Shown piece by piece: positions 1-9,890 of a stretch of DNA of 54,796 nucleotides. A program made the position numbers and the translations under genes. Position 1 is the stretch's first letter; every line of letters starts with the position of its first letter. Under the pieces are notes generated by a model, which was given only the letters and a program-made list of their open reading frames with translations, had not been told where the DNA came from and ran no database searches. The stretch comes from Candidatus Synechococcus spongiarum SP3. Lineage in GTDB: Bacteria; Cyanobacteriota; Cyanobacteriia; PCC-6307; Cyanobiaceae. The stretch is taken from positions 1 to 54,796 of the forward strand of contig JXQG01000005.1 of the NCBI GenBank assembly GCA_001007665.1, in the 5' to 3' direction.

Positions 1-1776
1 AATGTGCAACAACGGGGCATTCGGGAAGGGGCCAGCACCATCACCCAGCAGTTGGCCCGGATGGTGTTTCTGAGTCAGGAGCAAACCCTGGTTCGCAAGG
101 TGAAAGAAGCGCTCCTGGCCTTCAAGCTGGAACGCCAACTCAGCAAGGAGCGGATTCTTGAGCAATACATCAACAATGTCTATCTGGGGGCCAACGCCTA
201 TGGCGCTGCAGATGCGGCCTGGGTGTATTTCTCCAAGCGCCCCGAGCAACTGACCCTGCCGGAAGCAGCCCTCATTGCCGGCCTTCCCCCGGCGCCCTCC
301 ATCTACTCACCCCTGGTCAACCCCGATCTGGCGCAACGGCAACGGCGCTCTGTTCTCCAGAGCATGCGCGAAACAGGCTTTATCACCAAGGAAGAAGAAC
401 AGCAGGCCAATGCCGCGCCCCTCAACCTGATGCCGGCAGAACCCAAGCACTTTACCAGTGCAGCGCCCTACTTCACGGAATGGGTCGAGCGGGAGCTGCC
501 CCGGATCCTCAGCCTGGATCAGATTGAGCGGGGTGGCCTCACCATTCGCACCACCCTCGACCTGGATTGGCAGCGCCATGCCCGGCAGGTGATGAGGGAC
601 CATCGACCCGGCCAGGAAATTCAAGGGGCCATGGTGGCCTTGGACCCGGCCACCAGCCAGGTGCGGGTCATGGTGGGTGGACAGAGCTTCTATGACAGTC
701 AATTCAACCGCGCCACCCAGGCGCTGCGCTCCCCTGGCTCCACCTTCAAATTATTTGTCTATACGGCTGCGCTGCGGGAGGGACTCAATCCCAGCACGGT
801 GTTCATTGATCAGCCCACCTGCTTTGGCGAGTACTGCCCCAGAAACTTTGGCAACAAGCATTTTGGTTCCATCACCATGAAGACCGCACTCAGCCGCTCA
901 GTCAACACCGTGGCCGTGCAGGCCATGGACCGCATCGGGGCCGACCCGGTGATTGCAACCGCTCAGGCCCTGGGGCTTCAGGGGGAGTTGGGCCGCTACT
1001 GGCCCCTGGCGTTGGGCGCCTATGAGCAGACCCTGTTGGACATGACCACGGCTTACGCCGCTGTGAACAATCGGGGCGTCTACATTGCCCCCACCCCCTT
1101 CCTGACCATTACAGGTCCGGATGGGGAGGAGCTATGGAACGGTGAGCGGGACGGACAACCTGGTCGACGGGTTCTGGATGCCCAGGTGGCCGACACCATG
1201 GTGTGGATGCTTCAGGAGGTGGTGAAATCCGGCACAGGCATTGCCGCTCAATTGCCGGACCAGCGTCCCGTGGCGGGCAAAACGGGGACGTCCCAAAGGA
1301 ATCGTGATCTTTGGTTCATTGGCTCCATCCCCCAACTGACCACCGGCGTTTGGTATGGCTACGACGACGAGCGGGATACCAGGCAGTTGAGTGGGGAAGC
1401 CGCCTGGACCTGGAAGCAATTCATGCTGCCGGTTGTGACCACCCTCCCCCAGCAGGACTTTCCCCCTCTGCCCGAATCCGTGGCGCAACGCATGAAGCGC
1501 CAGGAGGTGCAAAACCTGAAAATCCTGCACCAGGGCAACCAGGGATCGCCGCTGCTCCCCTCTCCTGGCGCGAACCCGTCCCCCGTTCCCATGGGACCAC
1601 AACCACAAGCTCCACAGGTAAATCCCCCTGGAGACCATGGAGATGGCGGGGATCAACAGGAGACCCCTGTGGTGTTGCCCTCTCCCCCGTCCTCTCAACA
1701 GCCGCCGCCGCTGCGTCCGCTGGATCCGGAGACCAACGAATTCGACCTGGGGGACATCCCGCCGTTTCAAGGCTGA
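1..1776 (+). CDS. Class A penicillin-binding protein (PBP1A type), 5' end cut by window
   Basis: Bifunctional peptidoglycan synthase acting at the periplasmic face of the inner membrane: glycan polymerisation plus DD-transpeptidation. The frame is already open at base 1, so the membrane anchor and the start of the glycosyltransferase domain lie outside the window. Counting from the first in-frame GTG (base 4), glycosyltransferase motifs (EGASTITQQLARM, LERQLSKERILEQYINNVYLG region) occupy about residues 9-65. The transpeptidase has the three family motifs: S246-T-F-K249, S299-V-N301 and K426-T-G. The last ~80 residues are a Pro/Gln-rich tail. It converges on rsmB and the 3' ends overlap by 10 bases. 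Class is firm; the exact paralogue is not. Confidence 0.93.
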   Translation, partial: NVQQRGIREGASTITQQLARMVFLSQEQTLVRKVKEALLAFKLERQLSKERILEQYINNVYLGANAYGAADAAWVYFSKRPEQLTLPEAALIAGLPPAPSIYSPLVNPDLAQRQRRSVLQSMRETGFITKEEEQQANAAPLNLMPAEPKHFTSAAPYFTEWVERELPRILSLDQIERGGLTIRTTLDLDWQRHARQVMRDHRPGQEIQGAMVALDPATSQVRVMVGGQSFYDSQFNRATQALRSPGSTFKLFVYTAALREGLNPSTVFIDQPTCFGEYCPRNFGNKHFGSITMKTALSRSVNTVAVQAMDRIGADPVIATAQALGLQGELGRYWPLALGAYEQTLLDMTTAYAAVNNRGVYIAPTPFLTITGPDGEELWNGERDGQPGRRVLDAQVADTMVWMLQEVVKSGTGIAAQLPDQRPVAGKTGTSQRNRDLWFIGSIPQLTTGVWYGYDDERDTRQLSGEAAWTWKQFMLPVVTTLPQQDFPPLPESVAQRMKRQEVQNLKILHQGNQGSPLLPSPGANPSPVPMGPQPQAPQVNPPGDHGDGGDQQETPVVLPSPPSSQQPPPLRPLDPETNEFDLGDIPPFQG

Positions 1777-3143
1777 GGAGAGGGCAAGGGCTCAAGGGCC
1801 ACGGCAAAAAAACCATCACAGCCATGGCGTTGAGGCCAGAGTTGGAGTTGGGTGCTGTGGCCGCAGAGGCGTTGCAATGCCTCAGGCAGCGGGCATTGGC
1901 GCCAATGGGGATTTTGGTTCAGCAAGGAGTCGATTTGGGCCTGGTTCTCGGCGGGATGGACCGTGCAGGTGGCATAGACAACCCGTCCGCCGGAACGAAC
2001 CAGTTGGAGGGCCTCATGGAGGAGTTGCCGCTGCAGCGCCTGCAGGTCGGCAATGGCCGCTGGACTCAGGCGCCAGCGGGCACAGGCATGGCGGGCCAAC
2101 GTACCCAGACCCGAGCAGGGCGCATCGAGGAGAACGCGATCCGCGCAGCCATGGAGGTGGGGCAGGGCGCGGGCATCGGCACACTGGGTTCGGATGGACC
2201 GCAATCCCAGGCGCCGGGCATTGCGCTGCAAGCGGCGAAGGCGGGCCGCGGAGCGGTCAACGGCAATGATCCGTCCCTGGTCGTCCATCAACTCGGCCAT
2301 GTGGGTTGTCTTGCCACCGGGGGCAGCACACATGTCCACCACCACATGGCCAGGCCGGGGTTGCAACAGGGGCGCCACCAGTTGGGCAGCCCGATCCTGC
2401 ACAGACCACAGGCCGGTGTCGTAGCCAGGTTGTTGCGCCATGGCCCCCACTCCTTGCGAGAGCTGTAAACCCTGCGGCGCCATGGCAATGGGCAGCAACG
2501 GCTGATGTGCCTCTGCCCAGGCAGCCTGCACCTCTGCCGCGGAGGCCCGCAGCCGATTGACCCGCAGATCCAGGTGGGGCGGCTGGTTGGTCAGTGCTGC
2601 AAACGCCGCGGCCTCCCCCTCCGGCAGCCATTGCAGCAACATGGCCGCCAGCCAGTCCGGCAGGGAGTGCCGGGCTGCGAGGCGGGCAGTGGCCTGCCGG
2701 GGCAGTGGCGGCTCCTCCTGCCGCTGGCGGCAACGCACAACAGCCCGCAAGAGGCCGTTGACCACGGCGGCCAAGCGCCCCAAGCCGTGGGCCTTGGCCA
2801 GCTCAACGCTGCTGCTGACCGCCACCGCCTCGGGGATGCGGTGCGCAAAGAGAAGCTGGTACAGCCCCAGATGGAGCAGCCAGCGCAGCATTGGCGGCTG
2901 TTGTTGAGCGGGGAGCGCACCGCAATGGTCCAGCCAGCGATCCAGCAGGCGCCGCTGGCGGATGCTGCCGTAGGCCAACTCCATGGCCAGGGCGCGGTCA
3001 GCCCCGCCGAGCTGGTTGCCGTGGCGCCGGAACTCCCGCTCCAGAGCCACATCGGCAAAGGCGCCGGCAGCCACGCTTCGGAGCGCCTTCCAGGCCACCA
3101 GACGGGGCAGGGACACATCCGCCGAGGGCCTGGTCCTAGCCAC
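1767..3143 (-). CDS. rsmB: 16S rRNA (cytosine-967 C5)-methyltransferase RsmB
   Basis: Methylates C967 of 16S rRNA using S-adenosylmethionine. The 458-residue protein has the expected NusB-like N-terminal RNA-binding half and a Rossmann methyltransferase half. The SAM-binding motif is VVDMCAAPGGKTTHMAEL, and two catalytic cysteines sit in LLDAPCSGLGTLARHA (motif IV) and VVYATCTVHPAEN (motif VI). The start is a GTG at 3143 that overlaps the 3' end of the upstream alkyltransferase-like gene by 8 bases, which suggests translational coupling. Length is typical of the family. Confidence 0.95.
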   Translation of the reverse strand: MARTRPSADVSLPRLVAWKALRSVAAGAFADVALEREFRRHGNQLGGADRALAMELAYGSIRQRRLLDRWLDHCGALPAQQQPPMLRWLLHLGLYQLLFAHRIPEAVAVSSSVELAKAHGLGRLAAVVNGLLRAVVRCRQRQEEPPLPRQATARLAARHSLPDWLAAMLLQWLPEGEAAAFAALTNQPPHLDLRVNRLRASAAEVQAAWAEAHQPLLPIAMAPQGLQLSQGVGAMAQQPGYDTGLWSVQDRAAQLVAPLLQPRPGHVVVDMCAAPGGKTTHMAELMDDQGRIIAVDRSAARLRRLQRNARRLGLRSIRTQCADARALPHLHGCADRVLLDAPCSGLGTLARHACARWRLSPAAIADLQALQRQLLHEALQLVRSGGRVVYATCTVHPAENQAQIDSLLNQNPHWRQCPLPEALQRLCGHSTQLQLWPQRHGCDGFFAVALEPLPSPQP

Positions 3144-3507
3144 CCGTCAGGGCCTGGAGGACGTGGAGCGGATCGGGGGTCCACAGGTAGGTCCGCAGGG
3201 GCAAACGGCCGGATCGATCCACCGGAATGCCCTCCTCCAGCAGCAACTCCCGCTGGATCCAGTCGGACCCATTGCGGGAGTTGGTCATGGAGATGGCTCC
3301 AGTGGCATTGACCACCCGGTGCCAAGGGATGGTTGTGTTGGCGGGATCCTGGCGGCGCAATACCCAACCCACCTGTCGAGCGGCGCCGAAGTAGCCTGCC
3401 AGTTCCGCCACACGGCCGTAGGTGGAGACAGCCCCCCTGGGGATCATGGCTGTCACCCGCAAGATGTTCTGTTCCGCAGTGGGTGGCATGGTGGGCAGCC
3501 AATGCAT
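3136..3507 (-). CDS. Alkyltransferase-like protein (ATL, MGMT family without active-site Cys)
   Basis: A 123-residue protein of the O6-alkylguanine-DNA alkyltransferase C-terminal domain family. The helix-turn-helix/DNA-binding part is visible (VTAMIPRGAVSTYGRVAELAG). At the active site the usual PCHRV is PWHRV (IPWHRVVNATG). Trp for Cys is the known signature of ATL proteins, which bind alkylated bases and recruit nucleotide excision repair rather than dealkylating. The start is placed at the ATG at 3507; an open frame continues upstream but is antisense to queA. It overlaps rsmB by 8 bases, so the two are probably cotranscribed. Confidence 0.9.
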   Translation of the reverse strand: MHWLPTMPPTAEQNILRVTAMIPRGAVSTYGRVAELAGYFGAARQVGWVLRRQDPANTTIPWHRVVNATGAISMTNSRNGSDWIQRELLLEEGIPVDRSGRLPLRTYLWTPDPLHVLQALTGG

Positions 3508-3555
3508 CAGGCTAGAGCTCCCCAGCAGGATTGGGAGGCCTGCGCCCGCAGGAGC

Positions 3556-4656
3556 ATGAACCAGGACGACCGTCTTTCCAGCTACCACTACACCCTTCCG
3601 GAGGAGGCCATCGCCCAGGCGCCGGTGGAGCCGCGCCACAGTGCGCGACTGCTCTGCGTGGAACCCGGCACAGGCTGGCAGGCCACCACCATGGCCCGGT
3701 GGCCTGCCCTGCTGCGACCGGGTGACCTGCTGATCCTGAACGATACCCGTGTGCTGAAGGCCCGACTGAAGGCCCGTCGAGCCAGCGGCGGCCTTGTGGA
3801 GCTCCTGGTGTTGGAGCCTCACCGGGACAATACCTGGCTGGCCCTGGTAAGGCCCGGTCAGCGGGTTCGTGCGGGAGAGTGGCTGCGGATTCAGCCGCCC
3901 CCGGGGCAGCCACCCGTGGCGGTGCAGGTGTTGGGTCGTCACGGTAACGGCGGCGCCCGTCTGCTGCGATTTGCCACCCCGGAACTGGAGGCCATGGAGC
4001 AATTCTTGAACATCTACGGAGAACTTCCCTTACCGCCCTACATTCGCTCTGGTTGCCAGGATGAGCAGCGCTACCAGACCACCTATGCTCGCCGCCCCGG
4101 CGCCGTGGCGGCGCCCACGGCGGGCCTGCACTTGAGCAGGGAGTTGCGGCGGCAATTGGAGGCAGACGGTGTGGCCAGTGCAACCGTCACGCTCCATGTG
4201 GGCCTGGGCACGTTCCAGCCCCTCCAAACGGAAGACCTCAGCCAGGTGCAACTCCACAGCGAACGGGTGGAGATCAGCCCTGCCACGGTGAGCGCCGTAC
4301 AGCAGACCAAGGCCCAGGGAGGGCGGGTGCTGGCGGTGGGCACCACCAGTTGCCGTGCCCTGGAGGGGGTTGCCGCCCTCCAGGGGGGCCGGCTCCAGCC
4401 CTACAGCGGAGCGGTGGACCTTTGCATCCGTCCCGGCTTTCGCTTCCAGGTGATGGATGGTCTGCTGACCAACTTCCACCTTCCCCGCTCCAGCCTGCTG
4501 CTCCTGGTGAGTGCCCTCATTGGCCGCCAACGCCTGCTGAAGCTGTACCAGCAGGCCCTGGCCCAGGGTTACCGCTTCTATTCCTTCGGGGATGCCATGT
4601 GGATCCCCCCTGAGGCGGTCCTCAGCAGTGCCCGACCGCAAGGGGGCACATCCTGA
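3556..4656 (+). CDS. queA: tRNA preQ1(34) S-adenosylmethionine ribosyltransferase-isomerase
   Basis: Converts preQ1 at the wobble position of tRNA to epoxyqueuosine using the ribosyl group of SAM. The 366-residue length matches the family. Recognisable segments: YHYTLPEEAIAQAPVEPRHSARLL at the N-terminus (given in part), LLILNDTRVLKARL, YQTTYARRPGAVAAPTAGLHL (in part), LHVGLGTFQPL, GTTSCRALE and LLTNFHLPRSSLLLLVSAL. The ATG at 3556 is preceded by an AGGAG. It is divergent from the ATL gene with 48 bases between the starts. Confidence 0.96.
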   Translation: MNQDDRLSSYHYTLPEEAIAQAPVEPRHSARLLCVEPGTGWQATTMARWPALLRPGDLLILNDTRVLKARLKARRASGGLVELLVLEPHRDNTWLALVRPGQRVRAGEWLRIQPPPGQPPVAVQVLGRHGNGGARLLRFATPELEAMEQFLNIYGELPLPPYIRSGCQDEQRYQTTYARRPGAVAAPTAGLHLSRELRRQLEADGVASATVTLHVGLGTFQPLQTEDLSQVQLHSERVEISPATVSAVQQTKAQGGRVLAVGTTSCRALEGVAALQGGRLQPYSGAVDLCIRPGFRFQVMDGLLTNFHLPRSSLLLLVSALIGRQRLLKLYQQALAQGYRFYSFGDAMWIPPEAVLSSARPQGGTS

Positions 4657-4716
4657 AGAGCCAACATCAGCCAGCTGCAGGCTTTCGCTTCTCTTTCAGG
4701 GTACTGGTTTTGATCG

Positions 4717-5378
4717 TCATGCTGCTTCAGGCAAGCTTCTGGTGCTCACCAGTCCTTTGTGGTGGATGTAGTTTTGCAGGTAGAGTGCCGTCATTGGCAA
4801 CACTGCCAGGATGAGCAGCGGGAAGACCGCTGTTGATCCAGGGACGGCCAGGAAACACAGGAACGAGACAACAGAAAAGGAACCGAAACCCTGGAACATC
4901 CCTTTGAATGCCTTGTTCATGCAGGTCATCAGATTCAGGTCTGTTGTAAAGACGTGATGAATATAAAGCGGGGTTACCAGTATCATCAAGACGCCGGGAA
5001 TCACGCAGAGCAACAAGCCAATGCTCACGGCGACGTTAAAAAAAGGCCGGCCAGTAGATAACGCAATGGCTTGGAGATGAGGATGTCAACGATCTTGCCA
5101 GGAGCAGGGCAGTAATCTGTAGTATAATAAGTTGCCGCAATCAACATGAATAGGATTGTTACGGACAGCCACCAGTGTAAACCCAACCATGGAAATAAAA
5201 AAGGAAATAAAAAACGGATAGCAAGGGAGGCAATGAAATTGGAAAGAACGACGAAGGGAACGACCGTAGTGATCAGGATGATTCCCCAGATCGCGGCAAA
5301 GGTGCGGCCATTGTCTTTCAACTGCCGCCACACCTTGCCGATGGTTGGCGTCTCGATGGCATTCGCCGGAAGGCTCAT
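4717..5378 (-). CDS. Multi-pass membrane protein encoded in two frames (-1 shift needed)
   Basis: The first part (ATG 5378 to a stop at 5025) encodes 117 residues. The second (from 5028 down to 4717) encodes 103 residues one frame back. Joined at the run of seven T (sense strand, 5044-5038), they give one continuous, roughly 220-residue hydrophobic protein with about five or six membrane segments and a [20 protein letters not shown] stretch typical of YciC/DUF975-like membrane proteins. I do not recognise a specific family. The ATG overlaps the FKBP stop as ATGA, so translation is probably coupled. Possible explanations are programmed slippage, a single-base deletion (pseudogene) or a sequencing error. 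Confidence 0.6.
5037..5045 (-). promoter_or_regulatory. Candidate -1 slippery site, U_UUU_UUA type
   Basis: On the sense strand the zero frame reads CTT TTT TTA, so the heptamer T TTT TTA sits in exactly the phase used by -1 frameshift sites. Slipping back one base continues with AAC GTC GCC GTG AGC into the downstream membrane-protein frame. Whether slippage happens cannot be told from sequence; a homopolymer indel looks the same. Confidence 0.35.
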
Positions 5379-5971
5379 TCCTCCACCCTGAGCAACTCCA
5401 CGTCAAACACCAGCGTGGCATTGGGAGGAATGACGCCACCAGCCCCCTGCTGGCCGTAGCCCAATTCCGGGGGGATCACCAGTTGCCGCTTGCCCCCTTC
5501 TTTCATGCCCACCAGGCCTTCATCCCAGCCCTTGATCACCTGGCCAGCCCCCAACCGGAACTGGAAGGGTTGATCACGGCGACGGCTGCTGTCAAACTCC
5601 TTGCCGTTCTCCAACCGACCGTCGTAATGGACAGTCACGTTGGTGTTGGCGACGGCTTCACGGCCCGTGCCAATCTGCACGTCAATGATTTTCAGGCCGG
5701 ATGGGGTAACGGTCATGGGCAAGTCCTGGGGTGTGCCTTGAGCTTGGGGATCGTCTACGGCCATGGCAAACAGGGGGGGATTGGGATCGGCAGGGTCCAA
5801 CTCCCAGCGAGGGGTTGATGGGAGGGTGGCCGGGGCCTGCGGGTTGACCGCCATAGGCTGATCTGTTGTCAACGTCTGCGCACCGGATGGCGCCGGGGCC
5901 AACCACTGACTCACCAGAGCCACCAGAAGACAGGACACACAAACACCGGCGCTGATGAGAATGTGTTGCAT
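5375..5971 (-). CDS. FKBP-type peptidyl-prolyl isomerase, exported or membrane-anchored
   Basis: Accelerates X-Pro isomerisation of envelope proteins. The 198-residue product begins with a hydrophobic signal/anchor ([18 protein letters not shown]), then a Pro-rich linker to about residue 90. The C-terminal ~105 residues are one FKBP domain: [50 protein letters not shown] and [14 protein letters not shown]. The start is the ATG at 5971, just before the signal peptide. It is divergent from the glycosyltransferase gene (27 bases apart) and coupled by ATGA to the frameshifted membrane-protein gene. Confidence 0.92.
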   Translation of the reverse strand: MQHILISAGVCVSCLLVALVSQWLAPAPSGAQTLTTDQPMAVNPQAPATLPSTPRWELDPADPNPPLFAMAVDDPQAQGTPQDLPMTVTPSGLKIIDVQIGTGREAVANTNVTVHYDGRLENGKEFDSSRRRDQPFQFRLGAGQVIKGWDEGLVGMKEGGKRQLVIPPELGYGQQGAGGVIPPNATLVFDVELLRVEE

Positions 5972-5998
5972 GGACTCACTGACCACGGGAGAAGGCGG

Positions 5999-8071
5999 AT
6001 GATCAGCATCCATCCTGCCATGGGGCGGGGTGCCGTCTGCTGGTTGCAGCACTGGCTGCCCTTGCTGCTGATCTGGCTGGCTGCCACGGTGGCGGATCGG
6101 GTCTGGTTGGCGGCGGATCAGGCCATTCCCGCCTGGGATCAAGCCGAGTATCTGAATAGCGCGGTGGATCACGGCCGGGCCCTTGGTCTGCTTCCTGGTG
6201 GTGAATGGCCGGGTTGGCGGGAGTTTCTCTTGCTGTCTCCCAAAATTCCGCCTTTGGCCTCCCTGGTCCACGGCACGGTCATGGCGGTGGCGGGCGAGGG
6301 ACCGGATCAGGCAAGCTGGGCCTTGGCGCTCTGGCATGGCTTGCTGTTGCTGGCGCTGGATGGCTGGGCGCGGCAACTCCATTCCCCTCGCCTGGCATTG
6401 CTGGCTCTTCTCCTGGCCGCCGTGGCCCCCAGCCTGGTGTCCCTGCGGGTGAATTTCACGCTGGATCTTTCCCTCACTGCAGTCACCACAGCGGCCCTCT
6501 GGCAGCTCTGGCGCTGGCAGCGTCCTACGCCCCACGGCGGCCGTTGGGTTCCGGCCTTTTGGGCCGCGTTGGCCTTGGCGGCGGCGCTGTTGGTGAAGCA
6601 AAGCGCCCTTCCGGTTTTGGCGGCTCCCTATGCCTGGGCTGTAGTGACTGGACTTGGGCAACGGCGGCGGCGGGCGCAGCTCCTGGCGGGGATGGCTTTG
6701 GTGCTGGCGCTGGTGCTGCCCTGGCTTCACCAGAACTGGATCACCACCATCGGCGGCACCCATCGGGCGGTGGTGGATTCTGCCGCATCCGAGGGGGATC
6801 CGCCGGTGTTGTCACTGGGCAGCTTGCTGTATTATCCACGGCTCTGGTGGCGACAGTTGGGCGCTCTCCCCTGTGGTGGGGCCGTGGCGGGTCTGGCGCT
6901 GGGCCTGGGGCGTCGTCTGCGGAGGGGGCGCTCCGCAGGGATTGCGCTACCGGAGGGCTGGGGTTGGCTGCTGGGCTGCACGGTCAGCGGCTGGCTGCTC
7001 ACCACCATGAGCCCCAACAAGGATGCCCGCTACATCGCCCCGGTCCTGTCCCTGCTGATCCTCTGGCTCGCTCTGGGTTGGGTGGTGCTGATGGCTGCCC
7101 TGCAGGGCTGGCTGGGCCGCTGGCGGGCCTCTGCCATTCTGGTTGCGGCCTTGGTGCTGGCTGCGGGCCACAGCGCCGTGGGGCGCGTGGCAGCCGTTCG
7201 GAGGACGGAGCACGAGCCCCCCCTCGTCAGCCTGGTGACATTTCTGCGGCAGCACACCGCCAACGCCCCCGTCACCCTGCTCATGGTGCCGGGCAGTGCC
7301 GATCTCAACGAACACACCGCCACCACCTATGGCCGCATGAATCAGGGTCAACTCCTGGCTCGTAGCCTGGGAGACTCTCCCTCTCACCATCCCCTGGTGC
7401 TGGATCAGGCCGAGTGGGCGGCATTGGCCACGGGCGACCAGGGGCACCACCGACGGCAGGTGCGCCAACTGAGCCATGGCATCCGCAGAGACGGTCGTTT
7501 TCAACGGGTGCGGCAATGGCCGTGGAGCCGGGGACGCTTTGTGGAGCTTTGGCAGCGTCGGCCCGATGCGAAACGCGGTCAACCGTTTGCCCGGCAATTT
7601 GTCGTCCTGGCCCAGGGCCTGGCCGAGGGTCCTCAGGGCCTGGCCCGGTTCATGGAGCAGATCGGCCCGCATCACCAGTTGGACGGCCATTTTCTGTATC
7701 AGCAACAGGTTGAAACCTGGGCCAGCCAGCGCCTTGCCCAGGCGCCCCAGGCAACGGATGCCCTCTGGAGCATGGCGGCACTGGCCATCCTGCGCCAGGA
7801 CGCCAGCACGGCAGATCACTGGCTGGCCCGACTGGAGGCTGTGCTGCCCCACAATCCCTGGCCAACGACCTGGCGCGCCGCGGTGCTGCTGGTGGACTGG
7901 AAGCCCTGGGCGGCCCGGCGGGTAGCCGAGGCCCACCACCGCCTTGAGGAGGAGCCCCTCCTCAAGGCTGTAGGTGACCTGGCTGCGGTGGTGGGTGGCG
8001 ACCTGACCCGTCTGCCGGCCTTGGCCGCCTCATGGCCAAGGGCTGTGGAGCAGGTTCAGGGGAGCCGTTGA
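5999..8071 (+). CDS. GT39-like membrane glycosyltransferase
   Basis: A 690-residue polytopic protein of the PMT/ArnT (GT-C) superfamily, which transfers sugars from polyprenyl-phosphate carriers at the outer face of the inner membrane. The N-terminal half has a run of hydrophobic helices (about residues 12-410). An acidic motif [18 protein letters not shown] follows the first helix, where GT39 enzymes carry the catalytic Asp/Glu. The C-terminal ~280 residues are soluble. The ATG at 5999 is preferred over a GTG at 5963, which would overlap the FKBP start. Acceptor unknown. The 3' end overlaps the next convergent gene by 110 bases. Confidence 0.8.
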   Translation: MISIHPAMGRGAVCWLQHWLPLLLIWLAATVADRVWLAADQAIPAWDQAEYLNSAVDHGRALGLLPGGEWPGWREFLLLSPKIPPLASLVHGTVMAVAGEGPDQASWALALWHGLLLLALDGWARQLHSPRLALLALLLAAVAPSLVSLRVNFTLDLSLTAVTTAALWQLWRWQRPTPHGGRWVPAFWAALALAAALLVKQSALPVLAAPYAWAVVTGLGQRRRRAQLLAGMALVLALVLPWLHQNWITTIGGTHRAVVDSAASEGDPPVLSLGSLLYYPRLWWRQLGALPCGGAVAGLALGLGRRLRRGRSAGIALPEGWGWLLGCTVSGWLLTTMSPNKDARYIAPVLSLLILWLALGWVVLMAALQGWLGRWRASAILVAALVLAAGHSAVGRVAAVRRTEHEPPLVSLVTFLRQHTANAPVTLLMVPGSADLNEHTATTYGRMNQGQLLARSLGDSPSHHPLVLDQAEWAALATGDQGHHRRQVRQLSHGIRRDGRFQRVRQWPWSRGRFVELWQRRPDAKRGQPFARQFVVLAQGLAEGPQGLARFMEQIGPHHQLDGHFLYQQQVETWASQRLAQAPQATDALWSMAALAILRQDASTADHWLARLEAVLPHNPWPTTWRAAVLLVDWKPWAARRVAEAHHRLEEEPLLKAVGDLAAVVGGDLTRLPALAASWPRAVEQVQGSR

Positions 8072-9713
8072 GAGCCTGCTTGTGGGATGTCTGGTCCTCC
8101 GGACCGCACCACTGCAAGCTGACGGACTTCTGTTGGCCAGGTGGAGGCGGGGGAGGGAAGAGCGCCTGGAGACGACAGCCATCCGAGGGTTGCTCACCAG
8201 GAGCCGCCAGATGGTGAGGACGTGGCGCCTGGGCAGGTCTGGGTGGAACCGGACGCCCCCCATACCAGGAGAGGGATGGGCGACCCGCGCCCTGGGTAAA
8301 GACCAACGACTCGGGGGGCAGTGTACGCACCAGACGGCCCACGGCACGGGTGGGCCAGGTTTCGTTCAGTTCCCAGAGCCATGTGGGTGTGGCCCAGAAA
8401 CAGAGCAGCGCCACCCACCAGCCCACCAGCATCACCCCCAGCCCCCAGCGCACGGACCACCCCCTGAGCAACACAATTGCCGAGGTGGTGAAGGCGCCGC
8501 CAGCACTCAGGAGGGACCAAAGGGGCAGGCCATGGACAACGGCCAATGCCTGCAGAGCAGCGGCCAACAGCAGCGCCAGTCCCAACAGCAGCAGAGGGAT
8601 CCCCGATTGCCCCCCACGGCGCTCCCGCCAGAGCCGGGCCAGGGCCGGGCCTTCCATGCAGGCCAGCGGGGGCCAGAGGATATGGCTGTACCAGGGCAAC
8701 TGGGTTTTGAGGGACAGCACCACAGCCAGGCAGCCCGCCAGAATGCCGAGCCGCCAGCGACCTGCGGGCTGGTTCCGCTGGCGCCAGGCCAACTGCAACC
8801 CCAGGGGCAACAGCAGGAGCCATGGCCAACCTCCTTTCAAGAGTTCGAAGGCAGGAACAGACAACCCCTGAGTATGGCCTTCCAGCGCCTGCGCCAGTCG
8901 GGCAAATCCTTGACGGCCCCACATCAGCAGAGCCCCGTCGCCCCGGTGGCAGAGGTGCCAGCCATGCCAGGCCAACCCCGGCAAGCAGCCCAGCAGACCC
9001 CAGAGCCCCATGGCGCGCCAACGGCAACGCCATGGCTGAAGCGGGGCATCCCTCTGGCGGTGTCTGTCCATGGACAGGGCTGCCAGGAGTGTTGCCGCCC
9101 CGCCAACCACCAGAAACGCCATGGCGGCCGGGGGCTTGAGGAGCAACAGGCCACTGCAGGCCACCCCCGCCAGGCCGGCGCCCCGTCGGGGGTGACTGCG
9201 GAGCAGCAGCAGCCCCCACCAGAGCAGCAGCGCGGCGGAAACCATGGCGCCATCCAGCATCAACAGCCGTCCATGGCGGGCCATGGGCAAGGTGGTCATC
9301 AGGATCAGTCCCGTGGCCAGACCCTCTCCGGCGGTAGCTTCCCGAGGCTGTGGGCTGGATTGGAGAGATTGAAGCGCCAGTTCCCGCTGCATGAGCGCCA
9401 CCAGAGGAACGGCTGCGGTGCTCAACACCGCCGGCGCCAGGCGCAGCACTGCTTCATGGGTTCCCCCAAGGCGAATGGCCAAGGCGACCAGGAGGTGCAG
9501 ACCTGGTGGTTTATTGAGGTAGGGCTCCCCCCAGCGTGTGGGCAATAAGCCGTTGAAGTCCGCCGCCTGGGCAAATTCCAGGGCTGTGCGGGCAATTCCG
9601 GCTTCATCCCAGTCCCGTAAGGGGACGTTGCCCAGCCAGGGAAGCCAGAGAGCACAGGTCAAGAGCCAGAGCAACAGCGGCAGAACCCATGGGCGAGGCT
9701 GGTGCAGAAGCAT
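7962..9713 (-). CDS. GT39/ArnT-like membrane glycosyltransferase
   Basis: A 583-residue polytopic GT-C protein with family motifs at the N-terminus: LRDWDEAGIARTALEFA (the DE catalytic motif after the first helix), then GEPYLNKPPGLHLLVALA, the KPPL-type loop of ArnT. About ten further hydrophobic helices follow. The last ~90 residues are Pro/Gln-rich and the final ~36 are antisense to the neighbouring glycosyltransferase, so the native stop may have been lost or extended. Two different GT-C enzymes end to end suggest a locus modifying lipids or surface glycans. Confidence 0.82.
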   Translation of the reverse strand: MLLHQPRPWVLPLLLWLLTCALWLPWLGNVPLRDWDEAGIARTALEFAQAADFNGLLPTRWGEPYLNKPPGLHLLVALAIRLGGTHEAVLRLAPAVLSTAAVPLVALMQRELALQSLQSSPQPREATAGEGLATGLILMTTLPMARHGRLLMLDGAMVSAALLLWWGLLLLRSHPRRGAGLAGVACSGLLLLKPPAAMAFLVVGGAATLLAALSMDRHRQRDAPLQPWRCRWRAMGLWGLLGCLPGLAWHGWHLCHRGDGALLMWGRQGFARLAQALEGHTQGLSVPAFELLKGGWPWLLLLPLGLQLAWRQRNQPAGRWRLGILAGCLAVVLSLKTQLPWYSHILWPPLACMEGPALARLWRERRGGQSGIPLLLLGLALLLAAALQALAVVHGLPLWSLLSAGGAFTTSAIVLLRGWSVRWGLGVMLVGWWVALLCFWATPTWLWELNETWPTRAVGRLVRTLPPESLVFTQGAGRPSLSWYGGRPVPPRPAQAPRPHHLAAPGEQPSDGCRLQALFPPPPPPGQQKSVSLQWCGPEDQTSHKQALNGSPEPAPQPLAMRRPRPADGSGRHPPPQPGHLQP

Positions 9714-9890
9714 CTGTCCCTGGAGTCGTGCGGGTAAGCGCTACGCTAGTTGTAGATTACCGGAAGAAGAAAGGATAAGATAGGGGAAGAAGCCCATCCA
9801 TAGAAGGAGCAGGCCCCATATTCATTATCCATTGGTCGCCCCCAATTCCCATCAAGTTCAGAGAGGAAGAGAAAGAGCAATTTGAAGTCT

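Noticed and set aside
1311-2468. Plus-strand open frame (385 codons) running from the penicillin-binding protein into rsmB antisense
   Set aside because: No recognisable motif, overlaps two well-supported genes.
8082-9548. Long plus-strand open frame (488 codons) opposite the second glycosyltransferase
   Set aside because: Gln/Pro/Ala-rich with no domain; it is the antisense shadow of a GC-rich gene with clear GT39 motifs.
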